A stretch of DNA of 64,000 bases from positions 682,001 through 746,000 of the forward strand of contig WACJ01000069.1 in the NCBI GenBank assembly GCA_008973525.1, given 5' to 3'. The position numbers and the translations under genes were made by a program. The stretch's first letter is position 1; every line of letters starts with the position of its first letter. The DNA is from Stenopsyche tienmushanensis (taxonomy: Eukaryota > Arthropoda > Insecta > Trichoptera > Stenopsychidae). Of the stretch, positions 14,301 to 29,300 are shown piece after piece. The notes below the pieces were generated by a model that saw only the letters and a list, made by a program, of their open reading frames with translations, had not been told where the DNA came from and made no database searches.

Positions 14301-17300
14301 AAATTCCGCACACCGTAGGAAACACACAACAACATATCAATAACCAATAAATAAATAACACCAAAATCGCACTGCGATTATTCCATTATAAAACCGCAAC
14401 TTTAAATCAACAATACAATACAACAATATAATTTTTACCGCAGTCGAATGAAGACTATTTGTGCCGAATTCCGCTCGTAGTTTCGTTCGATCGTCATATC
14501 GAGGGCCGATTCAAATCCTACAAATTTGATCGGATTCTTTACCGCGATACCGCGCAAAAAAGACCAAATCCGTTGCTCGGTCTATTCATGAATTCTGAGA
14601 ATACGGGCGTGAAAAAATATTGGATTCCTAATTATATGCAGCCGGTTGAGAAGCGCATGTGTGAGCATATAAAAATTTAATTGCTTTTAATTTTTGGAAA
14701 GCCAGCTTAATGCCTCCTCTTAACACGTTATTGGCGGGTGGGTGAGAGTATTTTTAGCGTTTATCTGGCTTGGGTTAGCTATACATATTATTAAATATTC
14801 TGCTTTAACTACAGTAGGCTCTCGATTATCCGGGGGACTGTCGGCGAGGACAGACACAGATAACTGGAAAACGCGGATATATTATAGTATTAATAGTCAT
14901 TATTTATTATGAAAAACGCTCATTATTATCCTGTGTGGTGGGATGATCGCGTATTTGCGAGCGAATTCCAGTGATTCAGCTGCGGTCCTGACGGATAAGT
15001 GGATTTGTACGGAGGACAAGCAAATATAGCATCTAAGACAATGAAGCTTTAACATTTTCGTCGCCCAATATATCGCCCACAACGTCTCTGTCTGTCTCCG
15101 ATCTCAACGTACAAGAGTGCTCTTTTTGAATCACTGGAATTCGCTCGCAAATACGCGATCATCCTATCATACAGGTTAGTTTTAGTAATCAAGCCTTTAT
15201 CATCCCAAGTACATTTTTACAATCTTAGGCCAGATCCACACTATGGTGCCGGTAACGGTTCGATCTCGCTCCGATCTCGGTCCGATCAAATATTCTTACA
15301 CAAGAAACAATCAGAGTATTCACACTATCGGATCGTTCCAATCCAGTTTTTTGTATGAGAATTTTTGACCGGACCAAGACCGAGAGCGAGATCGAACCGT
15401 TACCGGCACCATAGTGTGGATTGGGCCTTACTCTCGTTGTGATTTCTGCCTCGTATAACAAGACTTTTGACAAGAAATTTGAGATCCACGTTGGAGATGA
15501 TTATTGCTATTTGTTACGAGACGACTTCTCACACCATTTTTTTTAAATGGACCTTTATGTTTTCATATTTAAATTACAACATACAATATTATTTCCAAAA
15601 ATATCATACGTACACAAATACAAACGAATGAAGTATCCGTATCAACCTTACACGACTGTTTAATTAGCCAAATTGGTGATGGTATGCACGATGAGTAACG
15701 TAATTAAATTTTATCAAACACCTAGAATATTTTATTTTAAATAAGCCGTAGAGAAAAAATGGTACGCGCTCCTCCCCCGATAAAAATGTGTTATCATCGC
15801 ATTATATTATTTCAAGCATCGACCCCCGGTCACAGTTTTCATGCGAACATGACGCATTTGCATTGTTCTCGGGGAATAACGAGGCGCGGTCTTAAATGGA
15901 ACACACCAGCAGAAATAATGGGCGAGACTTGATGCAAGGCAAGCTGACAAAAGATGAATGAAACGATCAATAATGATAGATCGATGAGATCATACAAACA
16001 CATACGATGTAATGGATAAGGATGAATGAAATTAGCTTTCATCGAACAGCCCAAATATTTAAAAACCCACCATAAATTTCATTATATCAGGTCAGTCCAA
16101 AAGTTCGTGCGCATTTTTGGGATCATGTAGATTTGAACCCAAGATGATTGAGTTCCTTGCACGACCGCTTATTCGCGTTATTAAAATTCTTTGTTTGTTC
16201 TCCATAGTCAGCCCGATCAAATGTTACCAAATCAAAGTGCGTTTGTCAATATTTAAATTCAAAATGTTCAGATAGCGGTTGCAATGAACGAAACCAAAGT
16301 TTTAGTTCGATACAGCCGCCTTTAGAATGAATAAATAAGTCCAAGTCTGATGAATTTGTGAGCCACCGTTGCGAGGAAATTATGACGAAATCATAACCCG
16401 AGTCACTTGACGCTTAAAATGATTAGTGGACGTCTTCAAATCTCAATCTGTCATGGACATAGTCTTATTTATATTGCTAAAAATGAGCACTTCGAATGTG
16501 CTCAAAATATGTCGGTGATCTTTGTATTTGATCGGTTTGAACAGTCATCGTCTCCTACTTTAGAATTGTACCAGAGAATAGTTCCCGTTTTATGAGCGTA
16601 AATCCCTGAGGTTCCCGTCAGTAGGTTCTCTCAACAGTGACTCTGAGCTTTTAGAATGCTGGATAGGGTTTGATGCGAAATACATGTAATATTTTTTATT
16701 ATTCTTATGTCTTACAAGACTTCGAGTTTATGTTTCAATGGCGGGAAGTCGGTAATTTAACTCGTTCGTCGCTGCGTCCACCAGATATGCGCGATGGATA
16801 TTCTCTTACTATATGTTCCCGGATTTTTCTGATTTGAATATAAAAAAATACTGATATGTTTGCAGAAATCGTATGCTTTTCAAGCGAATGAAGGTTGTGA
16901 GGTAAATGCAGTGAAATCTTTTAAACAGTTTCCGAAAAGCGAATCCAGCGTCTTACTAATGTTAACTTTACGAACGTCTTTTTATATCTTCCAAACGACA
17001 ACTGTCGCGACCCGCCGAAAACCCGCGATATACTGTTCACGAAATAGCCAACAAGTTAGAAATTCCACGAACATCCGTCCATAATCATCTGACAAAATTG
17101 GGCTACATCAATCGTTCAGATGTGTGGCTTCATCATGAACTGACTGACTCAAATAAACTTCAGCGTATTTCAAAATGCGATCTTCTTCTCCGACGACATA
17201 ATAGCCAACCTTTTTTGAAGAGACTTGTCACTGGAGATGAAAATTGGATTCTCTATGAGAATATCCAACGTAAACGGTCTCGTACCAAGGGTACAGAAGC

Positions 17301-20300
17301 TTTAACTGTAGCTAAACCTGGCCTACATCCAAAAAAAATTTGCTATGCATTTGGTGGGACTGGAAGGAGGTAGTTTATTATGAGCTACTTCAGCAAGGTG
17401 AAACGATTAATTCAACAAAATTTTGTTTCCAACTAGATGTAATACAAATTATTGTTTATTTTTTTCTTAATATGAAAACGAAAGAAACTTATGGGACACC
17501 CTAATAATATTGCATCGCCTATCTTTCTATTTACGCTCCGACTATCAAATTTGGACCCCGTGAGAAACAGCACTGATTCAGGCTGGGCGACGAGAGTGTT
17601 AATACGGTCGTTGATAATTCATACGATGACTATTCAACGTTGATAATTCACATGGTCGATGATTATTGTTTTTTTTAATGCGAATCTCGCATATGTGTCG
17701 ACGATTACATGATATTTTGTATTTATTTTATGACGTATGTATGCAATCACGGAGTAAATATTTGAATGGATATCTAATCTTATACATATAGGGTTTAATT
17801 AATACATCCAGGGTAAACTAATTTCCGGAATGTTCTAATCAACGCTGTGCGAAGCCTTCGATCTTTTTTTAGTAATTACATCGTAGAAATTACTACAAAT
17901 TGGGTCAGCGATCGATTTTTCTTTCTTTCCATCTGATGTATGCTATTGTGAGTTATAAAATATTCAGCCAGAGATTTCGGCATGAACATTATCTGGATAT
18001 GAAAGCCTGAACTTTGCCAAAAAATTGACAGTTTTCAAAGGAAGATTGACGACAGTTCGTTTGCTAGATTGACGATCGCTATCGTCGTTCTGCGTTTTAA
18101 CACCTGTTGCCTCCAAAACGTTCCAAGGTAACGACATACGTCTGTGTTACCATCGTGTTACATCGCTTTAAAAATATATCCATGAATTAAAATAAAAAAC
18201 GCATTAGTCCGATGAAATAACGACTTGCGGCCCTCGACGACAATGACGACAATGGTATCGACGTTTTGTCGAAGAATTTAATTGAATTCGTCGCGATAAC
18301 ATCTCGCAGTGACACCCATAAGCATTTTAATAATTCCCATCGTACTATTTTTAGGAAAATGCACTCGTAGAGCCCTAAGCAAACACTTTGTAATCGAGAT
18401 TATTTATACACACCTAATGGTAAAAAAGAGCTAGTGGGACTTTTCTCGGTGATAAGTGATAGCAAAAGCTATTAGAATGTCTTAATACACTTAGTCACGT
18501 CATGGGAGGCGTGTATAATTTTGAAAATATTTAAACCAAATGATTGGCCTAATCATCTGCCTTTAGGGGTTAAAAAAACGAAGACTCATAAAGAATATTC
18601 TTCAGAGACGGAGTGTCTTGCACGTTGAGTTTGGAGAGAAACAGAGACGGAGAGTGTATCTTGTGTACATCGGTATATATCGTTAGCCCAAATTTATCGA
18701 TCAATAATGATTATAATGAATCGATTCAAGTGTATTGTTTATGTTTACTTGAAGAAATGACCGAATACTGTGCGCTATCGATAGTGTTTATTTATTCATG
18801 TACAAGTTTCATGCACGCTACAGCGGTCCTGACAGATAAGTGGATTTGTACGAATAAGTGGCGGACATGCAAATATAGCATCTAAGATTATGAAGATTTT
18901 AAATTAGCTCAATAATCAAAGAGCTAATAATTCTCCCGACATAATAATATTCACAATAAACGGAGAATTTCCTAGTCCCAAACTTTTGCTCCATGACTTC
19001 ATTGGTGCCTTTTAGCATTTAAATTCAATTAACTAATGCCATATCAATTGAACGTATGAAATTATCTCTTCATTTTACTAATGAAATATTTATGTTTGCG
19101 TCTATTAAATAAATAAAAAATACATTTCACTCCATAAAGACTATTATGTCGATCGTTTCTAAGTTATACGCGTGTCCTATAACTTTTGAGACACAACTAT
19201 GTGTATTTTTACGTACAATAAACGAATATATTATATGACTGATAAGATATAGTATATGTGAATTTATCTAATCTATATACTGATATAGAATACCAATATT
19301 TGAAAGCATTTTGTGAATTTTGTGGAGCATTTACCTGGCATTTGTGACGAAATTCTGTCGTTACTTTGGAGTCAAAGTCAAAAAAATCGCAAGTATAAAT
19401 TTATCCATTATAAATTAACCGCTCACGCTTTGTATAATGATTCAAGTCTCGACGACGCGTGCCATAATCAACAGCGTCGGTTGGTGAAGCATCGATTGTC
19501 ATTTATTCGATGCAAATTTAAAAAAAAGTCAAGACTTAAATCGTAATGTTAGAGGGTTTGACCAGATCAGTTCTCAGTATTCTCGTTGTCACTCGCTGTT
19601 TTAGATTATCGGTGTCTTTTTACTTCAACCAAATGCGGTTGTATCATTCGATGTATAATATTATAGATCTCCCAAACAATCAATCGATCTAGCATAATAA
19701 CAGTCGTTATGCTTGCTCGTTCAGAATTAGGAAATTGCGTTGAAATCGGATAGTTCTCGGGGTGATCATTGCAAAAGATTAACAAGAAAAAATAGCTCGG
19801 CATTCAAATTTAAATAGCGTCTCGATATATTTTTGAGACTTCATAATATTATTTTTTTGCATTCTCAAGTATTCTGGCGTACATCCAAATATATTTCTAC
19901 AATCACACATGCCCAACCCACAGTAGTCGTGACCAGAAGTTCAATATCACTCCTTGAATGTCAGAGAGAGAGTTCAAGAGCACCCAAGTTAGAGATAGCC
20001 CATCAGAATTAATGTTTTAGGATCTATTTTTATATACTAAATAAATTCTTTTATAGAATTATTTTTATTGCCCCCATGAATTTTCTGCAAACGTTTTGAT
20101 ATGAATTTATCATCGCAAACATTTATACTAGTTTTCATGTTTCAAGAACTAAGCCATAATTTTATATCGACGATGAGATCATTCTGACAAACGAATCCTG
20201 CACATGCATACTATGCATAAAATACATAAATGAGGTTTTACACAATTAACCCTAACTTTACCTTAGACAGGTCAAATTACCATTTTATTAAGCTTTCTGG

Positions 20301-23300
20301 CAGAACTGACTATATAAAACGTTAATCCATCGCCAATTGATTTTAATTATAATCATGCATTATTTGCAATGATTTAATTAAACTTGATAAACGTCTCCAG
20401 TAATTTCAGAGCATATTGGCACAAGTAGGTAAATATTTTTTGTGTCGGATTCGTAATACAATTTACTTGGGTTCGAATCCCACAGGAGGTGTGGCTGGCG
20501 ACCACATTTTAAAAACATATATTCGCTATGAAAAATCATGTTAAAATGTTTGGCAATAAGCCCATAGAAGAGATTGCTAAAATCCACTTCAAGACATTTT
20601 TTGTTGTTTTTGTGCCGCACCAAAAAATGACACATTAGATATCTAGTTTCTTATATTTCTTATATATAGATATATGGATAATACAATGAAGCTATTCTCG
20701 ATATAGGGGGGGGGGAGCTTCCGTGATCGTAGATATCATAGAAAATATCGCAAAAAGTCCTAAAAGAGGGCGGAGTCTGTCACAAAGTCTGTGTGTCTAA
20801 CCGGTCCGTTTTTCGGACCGCTGATACGACGAATAAGCGCATCGCGATCGGACGCCATATTATGTCTACCGAACGATTATGAACTCTCATTACAAAAAGA
20901 AGTTATCCGAAGAATCGATCGAAAATATTGTTGTTTTTATTTTATTGCGGGCTTATTGCCGGCTGGGTCGGCCCAATTTTTAAGCGTTAACGAAGAAAAG
21001 AGGGATTAAACGATGAAAGTTTTTTTTTTAGTAAAATCAATATGCTCGCCTCGAGTGGTTTTCCATCGAAATGGTTGTGAAAGTAACCGTCTGGGTGAGC
21101 GTTTAAAATTAAGTTCAGAGATCTTGCTGCCTTCCATATCGAGCGCATGAGGAGGTGAATGTATGATATAGTCAAGATGGTTGGTATTCATCTAACCATT
21201 GAATGGATATCGAAGAGGCCTGTGCAGTGGACTGTGCGTAACTAAACTGTGACGATGATAATAATACATATAATATATAAAAACTTATTGCATTGTACAT
21301 TTTTGCTATTACATTATACATGTTAATATTGAAGTTTATTTTTAGTTTGGACATTTCAAGTTATAGTGCTATTTTATAGTCGAGAACTTTTACTGGTGGG
21401 TTAATCATTCTTATCGCAAAAATGTTGAAAGATTCAAGATATTTAAAATTATTAGAAAAAATAAATAACATAGCTGAAGAGTGTTCGGGATCCAGTGATG
21501 AGGAACTATCTGAAAGTGAAGTTGATAATATGGAGCATCATGATGATTCATTTGACACTACGGACGGATGCGAATCCTCAAATACAGACGATGACGAGGA
21601 GAACACTTTACGTAGAGGACAAAAAAGAACGCGATTGTCGTTGAGTTCCGCAAGCGAAAGTGATAAAGACGATCTATATATCGAGTCTGGAGCTGATGGG
21701 ACAGTTTGGGAAGAAATAGAAAAAGGCTCTACGCCTGGACGAGCAGCACCAATTCATATATTCAGGGAGGATGCAGGATTGACAGAATATGCCAAACGAA
21801 ACATCATAAAAGGCAAAGTAAGAACTTCATTTTCTTTGCTGGTTGATAACAGTGTAATGGAACACATAAGAACATGCACCGAAGCAGAAGCATTTCGAGT
21901 GTTGGGAACTAAATGGGATCTCACTGCCGCAAAATTTGATGCATTTATTGCTCTTTTATATGCACGCGGCGCATATCAGACCAAAAATTTGAACCTTTTA
22001 TAGAATAAAAAATGGGGTCTTCCATTTTTTTCAAAGACCATGAGCAGGAACAGCTTAACTGAAATTATGCGATTCATCCGGTTCGACAAGAGAAGCCAAC
22101 GAAGCCAGCGTTTACAAACTGATAAATTTGCTCTAATCTCTGAAGTATGGTACAAATTCATCGAGAATAGCCAAGATTGTTACAAACCTGGCGAACATGT
22201 GACAATTGATGAACAATTTTTTCCAACCAAAACGAGGTGTAGATTTACACAATACATGCCGAACAAATCGGATAAGTCTGGAATAAAATTCTGGCTAGCG
22301 TCTGACATCAGCACCAAATACATTATAAATGGATTTCCTTATTTGGGAAAGGATGAAAAGAGAGAATCTTCAATTCCGCTTGGAGAGTTTGTCGTTCTCA
22401 AACTGATGGAACCGTTTAAAGGATGCGGAAGGACCATCATCACCGGTGATTCTTTTACGAGCACATCACTAGCTGCAAAGCTGCTGGATAATAAAACCAC
22501 TATCGTTGGAACCATCCGCACAGATAATAGAGAATTACCAAAATTCGCAAAGCAGCCGAATGACGATATGCCAAGCTTCTCAACAAAATTGTATAAATCG
22601 AATAATTGTACACTTACAGTTTATAAAAGTAAGCCAAATAAAAAAGTAGTTTTACTAAGCTCAAAGCATAAATCTATAAATATTGAGAAGAGTGATAAAC
22701 GTATACCTGAAACGATAAGATTCTATAACAACACTAAATTCGATATAGATATTATGGACCAGATGGCAAGAAGATACTCCGTGAAGCTGAAATCTCGAAG
22801 ATGGCCTGTGCAGGTCTTCTTTAATATCCTTGATCTAGCTGGTATAAACTCGTGGGTGTTATATAAAGAAGCAACCGGGGAAAACATATCTAGGCAGCAA
22901 TTCCTACTCCAACTGGCCGAAGAACTTGCTGCCGATTTTCAAGACGTACTGCAGAAAGAACAAGCCGTACTACAGGAAACGTCAAAAGTCTTAAATACCG
23001 TTCCATATGTGAGAAAAACGTGCCAAATAAGATACTGCAAAGAAAATAAAACCACAAAAACTTGCTTACAAATGCAAAAAATATGTGTGCGGCAAATGTG
23101 CCTTTCAGGACCGAGTGACTTGCAAAATATGCGCCGAATATGAATAAGCGTTATACATTCTTAATTTCTAAATTCCGGAATGAATTAGTTCTGTCATTTT
23201 TTTGCATTCAATAAACGAACAAATTAGAATCGCCACTTGGACAAAGTTGTTTTATTCACATGCCAAATTGTGAACTGAATGATACATTTTTTGCTATACA

Positions 23301-26300
23301 CACAACGTAAAACGTATGACGAATTTTCGAAGAGATCAAATTAACGGATAAAAAATGGTTACATCAATGACACGAAATTCAATAAATATGCTGAAGTAAA
23401 CTTAAAAAAAGAGAATTTAACTGAATTTCTGTAGGAAGATATAAATTGGAAGTCGTCTTTATTTTGGTAAGTGGAAGTTCATGTGCATTTGTAAAAAACT
23501 TATATATATATGAAAGAACTATGAGAATGAAGCCTTTCGGATGTGTCGTCATCCCCTGGCATAAATGTCTACCCCTGCAGCAATCTGCATATAATTACAA
23601 TTTTTTTTAAATGCCAAATTTATTTTTGTTATTAGTGCAAACCTATTTGCATGTACGCGTTTATATACAGTAGACTCTCGATTATGCGGGGGACTGCCGG
23701 GGAGGACAAACAATGATAACTGAAAAACACGGATATATTATAATATATTAATACTCATTATTTATTATGAAAGACGCTCATTATTGACCTGAATGGTAGA
23801 ATGATCGCGTATTTGCGAGCGAATCCCAGTGATTCAGAAAGAGCACTCTTGTACGTTGAGCTCAGAAAGAGACGGAAACATGTCGCCCACAACGTCTTTG
23901 TCACTCTCCGAGCTCAACGTACAAGAGTGCTCTTACTGAATCACTGGAATTCGCTCGCAAATACGCGTTCATCCTACCATGCAGGTTAGTTTTAGTAATC
24001 AAGCTCTTATCACCCCGGGGCCATTTTTACGGTAAAGTTAGTGTTAAACATATTTTATGCATCCAGCTCTCTATCGCTACATGTTTGTTTATATTTAGGT
24101 TTGCCATTAATAACGACCCAATAGATAAAATATGGGGTTCAAGACTGTATCCAGGTCAGATAAACACCTTTTTTGAAAACTTAATAATAACAATATAGCT
24201 ATAAAATTGCCATAGTAAAGAATATCATTTTATAGGTACGTAGCATGTTGCTTGAGGACCTTATTGGAGACAAAACAGCTACCATTTGTATGACGTGGTA
24301 TTCCATCAATGTAAGTCTTTCGTAGATGCCTACATTTTTTGTTTGTTTTCATCTTTACAATACAAGGATATATTTTGTATAGTGTTCTCAGAACAATCAA
24401 TATCCAGTACGTCTTCCAATAGTATTTAATCATTTTATTGGCGTCCAAGGCGTCACTCATCATCAACTCGATTGATATTTTGTATGTCCAAATGTCTTTG
24501 ATACATAACTCTAGTAATTTTGTTCTATATATCTATTTATCTGTAACTTTGTCTACGCCCAAAGATTATTTATGGGAAGTTAATCAAGAGTTTCTAAGTC
24601 CTTCAAATACTGTTTTTTTTTTAAATGAATTTGGTCAAAAACGCGTGGCTATTAAGTAATGAGATTGGCTATTATTATTGTTAGTTATTCTCGTTCAGCT
24701 AACACAAAAGTTTCGTAGTTCTCTTCGTTATATCAGTGAATGACTTCAAATGGGTTTCTTTAATAACTCATTATATACGCAACGATTTGTATTCAGAAGA
24801 AATAAGTGAAATCTCTTGAAATAAATTTAATAAAATATACCGTCCTTTCTTTGATTTAAACACTTATTTTTATTGGGTTATAAAAGAATTTCGCCAATAT
24901 TTAGTGATGTTTTAAAATCGCTGTTCGTCGCCAAGAATGCAAGCATACATACCTTTAATAAAGATAGATTGTGACAAATTGATTTAAATGAAATCCCAAT
25001 AAGTTCTCCTTGACGCAAGACAGCGTGGACACTGGAAATTACCCCATGTGGTAAATATCAATATTTATTTTTATAAATATCGCATAACAATACACTCCAG
25101 CCTCTATTTGAACGTTCTGTTGCTTCAAATCAAACCAAGATATATAAAAAAATATTGTATACGTTACGTAAGATGCATACTTAATCTTTTAACCCCCCAG
25201 CGATTTTAGAGATATTATAAATGGCGCAAAAATATTTTTGACTTGTATATTTTATTGTCTAAGGGTGACTTATGTGTTCTAGCATATCCATGTATAACAC
25301 ATAATTTGCGGGATCATTTACGGGTTTTGATAGTTTCTTGTTCAGGGTTGTCGCGACACTCAATGAATATTTTTTGTTGATATTATAAACACGCCATTGA
25401 AATTGACTGTTTATTTAGAGTTGTCTCAATAAGATATTTTTGGATTCGCCAATATATCTCCCCAGCATAATAATCTTTAGATATTCAATTCAAAACCGTG
25501 TTTCGAATCGATTTTGCAAACAATATCATACTTTTTTAGGGTCAAATGACGATAAAATCACTGAATTATGTAAGCATTTACAAGGCAATTCGAATAGCGA
25601 TCGATTGATAATTATTTTAATAAATAACGCGTTTTTTTAATAATAAAATGATATTGAACCGAGGACACATACGCCAATTATACGATTCGCAAAGCGTTCC
25701 CCACATTCATTTATTATGTATTATTGAATTGCTTAAATTATCATTAGTTGCTAACCGCTGGGAATTATTTTATTTCCATCTATGTCACATAAAATTTGCA
25801 AGCGAATGAGTAATGTCAACTTCTAAATTCTTTAAATAAAAAACCTATTTTGAACTTAAATCGTGTATAAATTAATTATTTTGGCAACCCTATTCCGTGG
25901 CTCGCATGGTCCTCAGATCTGACACCATTGGATTTCTTTGTCTGGGGACGTATTTACATATTTGAAACTGAGATAGGTAATATATTCTTTTGGATGGCCG
26001 CACTAACGCACGGGTTCATTCTTCTTTCGGATCATGTGTAGCCGGACGAATGAATGGGGGAAGACTCCATTCTCTAGGTAACTTTTATTCAGCACGAGAG
26101 AGAAAGATCTGGCTGCGAGAAGGACATCCTCCCGCAGCCAAGGCCAACCGCCGACCCTTTTCAGACTCCCGCCTCCCGCGCGTCACCACCCAACCGACAA
26201 CGGTGCACGCACAAGAAGCGATCGGTCGGTAATTGCAGATGCAATGTCCCCGCAACGCCAAATATATTCGAATATTCGATTGGGACCCTATTTGTAGACG

Positions 26301-29300
26301 CTTTTGTAACGGTTAGATAATTGAAACGCCGCAAATAATAATCGTTCTTTGAATTTGCAATTCAATATTTTCAATCTCGTCCAAAATGGACCAACGCAAA
26401 ATATGAATTAAAAATCCAGTGATCTATTTCGTTCAACTAAATAAGTTGATGGATGCTGTTGGAGAGTTAGAAGTAACCGATAAATTTATATTTGGATCAC
26501 ACTCAAAGAACGTATGTTCGAGATATTTTACGATGTTGGCATTTTTATGATCGACACGTCGTTAATACGAAGCCGTAGCCAATTGGAATCTTCCTCCATT
26601 ATTTAGAGTCGTAACAAGCGAAATATTGGAAAATAATCACTCGACTGAAATTCATTTTGGGGTGAATCCCGGAAAGCGCTTGTACAAGTTGATGTTGGAC
26701 AGTCCACGATCTGTAAATTCTTCGAGATGTACAATTATATAGGTATTGAATCCCTTTTTTTTGTCTACGTTGGGAGATATTAACATGTTGATCAGCATTT
26801 GACTCCTCGACGACCCTCATTTTTTCAGTTTGACACCATTAAAACATGTGGAAAAAAGCCAAGATGAGCTCATAAAATTTCAACTAAAACGAAATGGCCC
26901 AGAAGTTGCCAAGCTTATTAAATTTCATATTTAAAACATATTTGATTGGTACTTGAACAATTTGCGCTGCAATCTTGTAAATCAAAATCTAGCAATAGAT
27001 GGCAGCCTAATCGCTACGCGATTTGTACGTTTTTATCATTGGCAGTGTTGGTAAATTTAGCTTTTACACAATCAGCACTTAAATGTAATGTTTTTTTTAA
27101 GTATTTTACGATCAGACGGTATTGTTTTATGGAATTTTTATGAAAATCTGGATATGTTATCGTATCCATCTGTTTGAATTAATTTTATGAAAAATTAGTA
27201 TGTTTAAAACGTCAAAGTAGTATAAATACTATATTCTAAAATCAATTGTTCAATCGATCGCAACAAACACGATGTTCACAGATATCTGTTTGGCATCAAT
27301 GTACCCAAGCTCCTTATATAATACAAATACAAAGATACGATAGTTGAAAACCGGTTTATACCCAGGATTTATTCTTTTTCCTTTTTGTCGAATTCCCACA
27401 GATTCTAAATCATTGCGGCGTGAATGAAGATAAATTGAGATTGTATGGCTTAAATACAATCGCCGAATCATCAATGAGTACACAGGGTGCAAAAGTTTGA
27501 TGCATTGGTTGATATATTCGCGATGAACAGATAAATAATAGTCCTAGAATAATTATCGGTAAGAACGTCTTCCTTCAACATTTATAAGACTAGATTTTTA
27601 GAAAAAAATCTCGAGTATCTGGATCATACGATCAACGACTGGCTATGACTATAATTATGTAAGCAAACATTTCGTACATGTTTGCTTGCAATCTATTTCA
27701 GTACTAATAAAGTGCTTCCTCGTCATATTTCACGCATCTATCTGAAAGATTATAAATTTCTTGCTAATGTGTTTACATTCTTAATGGATCCAAATCCTTT
27801 TATTCAGAACATGTATTTCACGTTTTAATGTATAAAGCATACAATGTGATATAAAAAGCTGTTATTTTTAACACTAAAATGGTCGATGATATTACACATA
27901 ATGTTCTTATGTAATATTACAGATCTATGAAAATGGAATTATCAAACGTAATTTTCAATGTAGATTTACTATAAGACGATTTAAATATGGCTCAATTAAA
28001 AAGTATGTCCCAATAAGACTATTAACATTCACACAAAAAAATATCTTAAATATTCTTGGTCAAATCAGACTCTACGATGAGGATGTTCATTTAAATTTGC
28101 TAGAAATTTCAAATTCTTTCCAGAGATTCTACAAATTTACATTATACCAAGATCATTTGATATCAATGATATTGCTAATAGCATTTGACTCGACTTGGGG
28201 TGGCTTTTAGCAATCCCTCTTATGATCATTTTTACATGGTTTTTCATGGCAAAAAATGTGGTCACATCAAATATATAACTTTATAGTTATTATAAGGTTT
28301 TATTTTTGGGCAAATCAATATTGTGTTGACTGAAACCACTTAATAAATTGATAAGGGTCGAATGTACATTGATTAAATACAATAGAAAAATATTTCATTT
28401 GGTGTGTGGTATACAAAGTTATCAGATAACTAAAATTCAAACGCGCAAATATACTTTATTTAATTAAAAAAATGGAAGCAAAAGAAAAAACTACCAATAT
28501 ATTATATCTTATGTAGATCATAATAATGCTATGGTATCTGAATCGGACAAATATTTGTAAAAATATTATTAAGCTTTACAACTCCATGACCACACGTTGT
28601 GGCCGATTTTTTCCCAGCAATTCATATGGCCACTACATGTGGTTGGTTTTTTCTCAGGCAGTTTTTATGAACTTCAAATAAGATTTTGGTATTTTTTTAA
28701 ATGTAAGAATCAAGTGAATACTCTAAAGATATTGTCTTATCGTCTGACCATTAATTTGTCATCTGGAATATGGAAAATAATTGGTTCAGAGGTATTGAAT
28801 CGGTGCAAGTAAAGAGCATAAAACAATAGTCTGCGTCGAGTTGTGGTGCAGTGAACATCTTGAAAATTATTTGTGTCCAGTAATTCAATATTATTTTGAT
28901 AGTACTTATAATTTTTACGTTTTATTCGTTTTTCGTTCTACACCTTTTTAATAATCTACAACAGGCGAACTAAGACATAAAAGGCAACATTATATTTATG
29001 GATAGGTTTTACACCAATCCAACCCTTATTGGAGAACTCTTGAAAAGTAAATGTTTTATCACTGGTACGATAATGACCTACAGAAAGAGTTTACCTAATC
29101 ATATAAAAAAACCAAGATTAGCTATGGGACGAAAGATAGCATCAGGGAGGAATTATAGAGACTGTATGGTGTGTTCAGACGGTGAAACTGAAAAAGGATG
29201 AAAGCGAACGATACATTTTTGCGATACTTACGAAAGGAAACCAGTGCTTCATTCTGAAGATTGCTTCAGAATATATCATACAATAGTGATTACCTGGCAT

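Noticed and set aside
13046..14680. Cluster of 60-77-codon open frames on both strands
   Set aside because: No recognisable domain, no splice-linked continuity, and overlapping frames on opposite strands suggest chance in a GC-richer patch.
20405..20510. Functional tRNA gene
   Set aside because: The B box and part of the T-stem are good, but acceptor and anticodon stems do not form, so I list it only as a possible SINE head.
26000..26240. 80-codon Arg/Pro-rich open frame
   Set aside because: It has no hydrophobic core or known motif and directly follows a transposase scrap, so it is more likely transposon-derived non-coding sequence.
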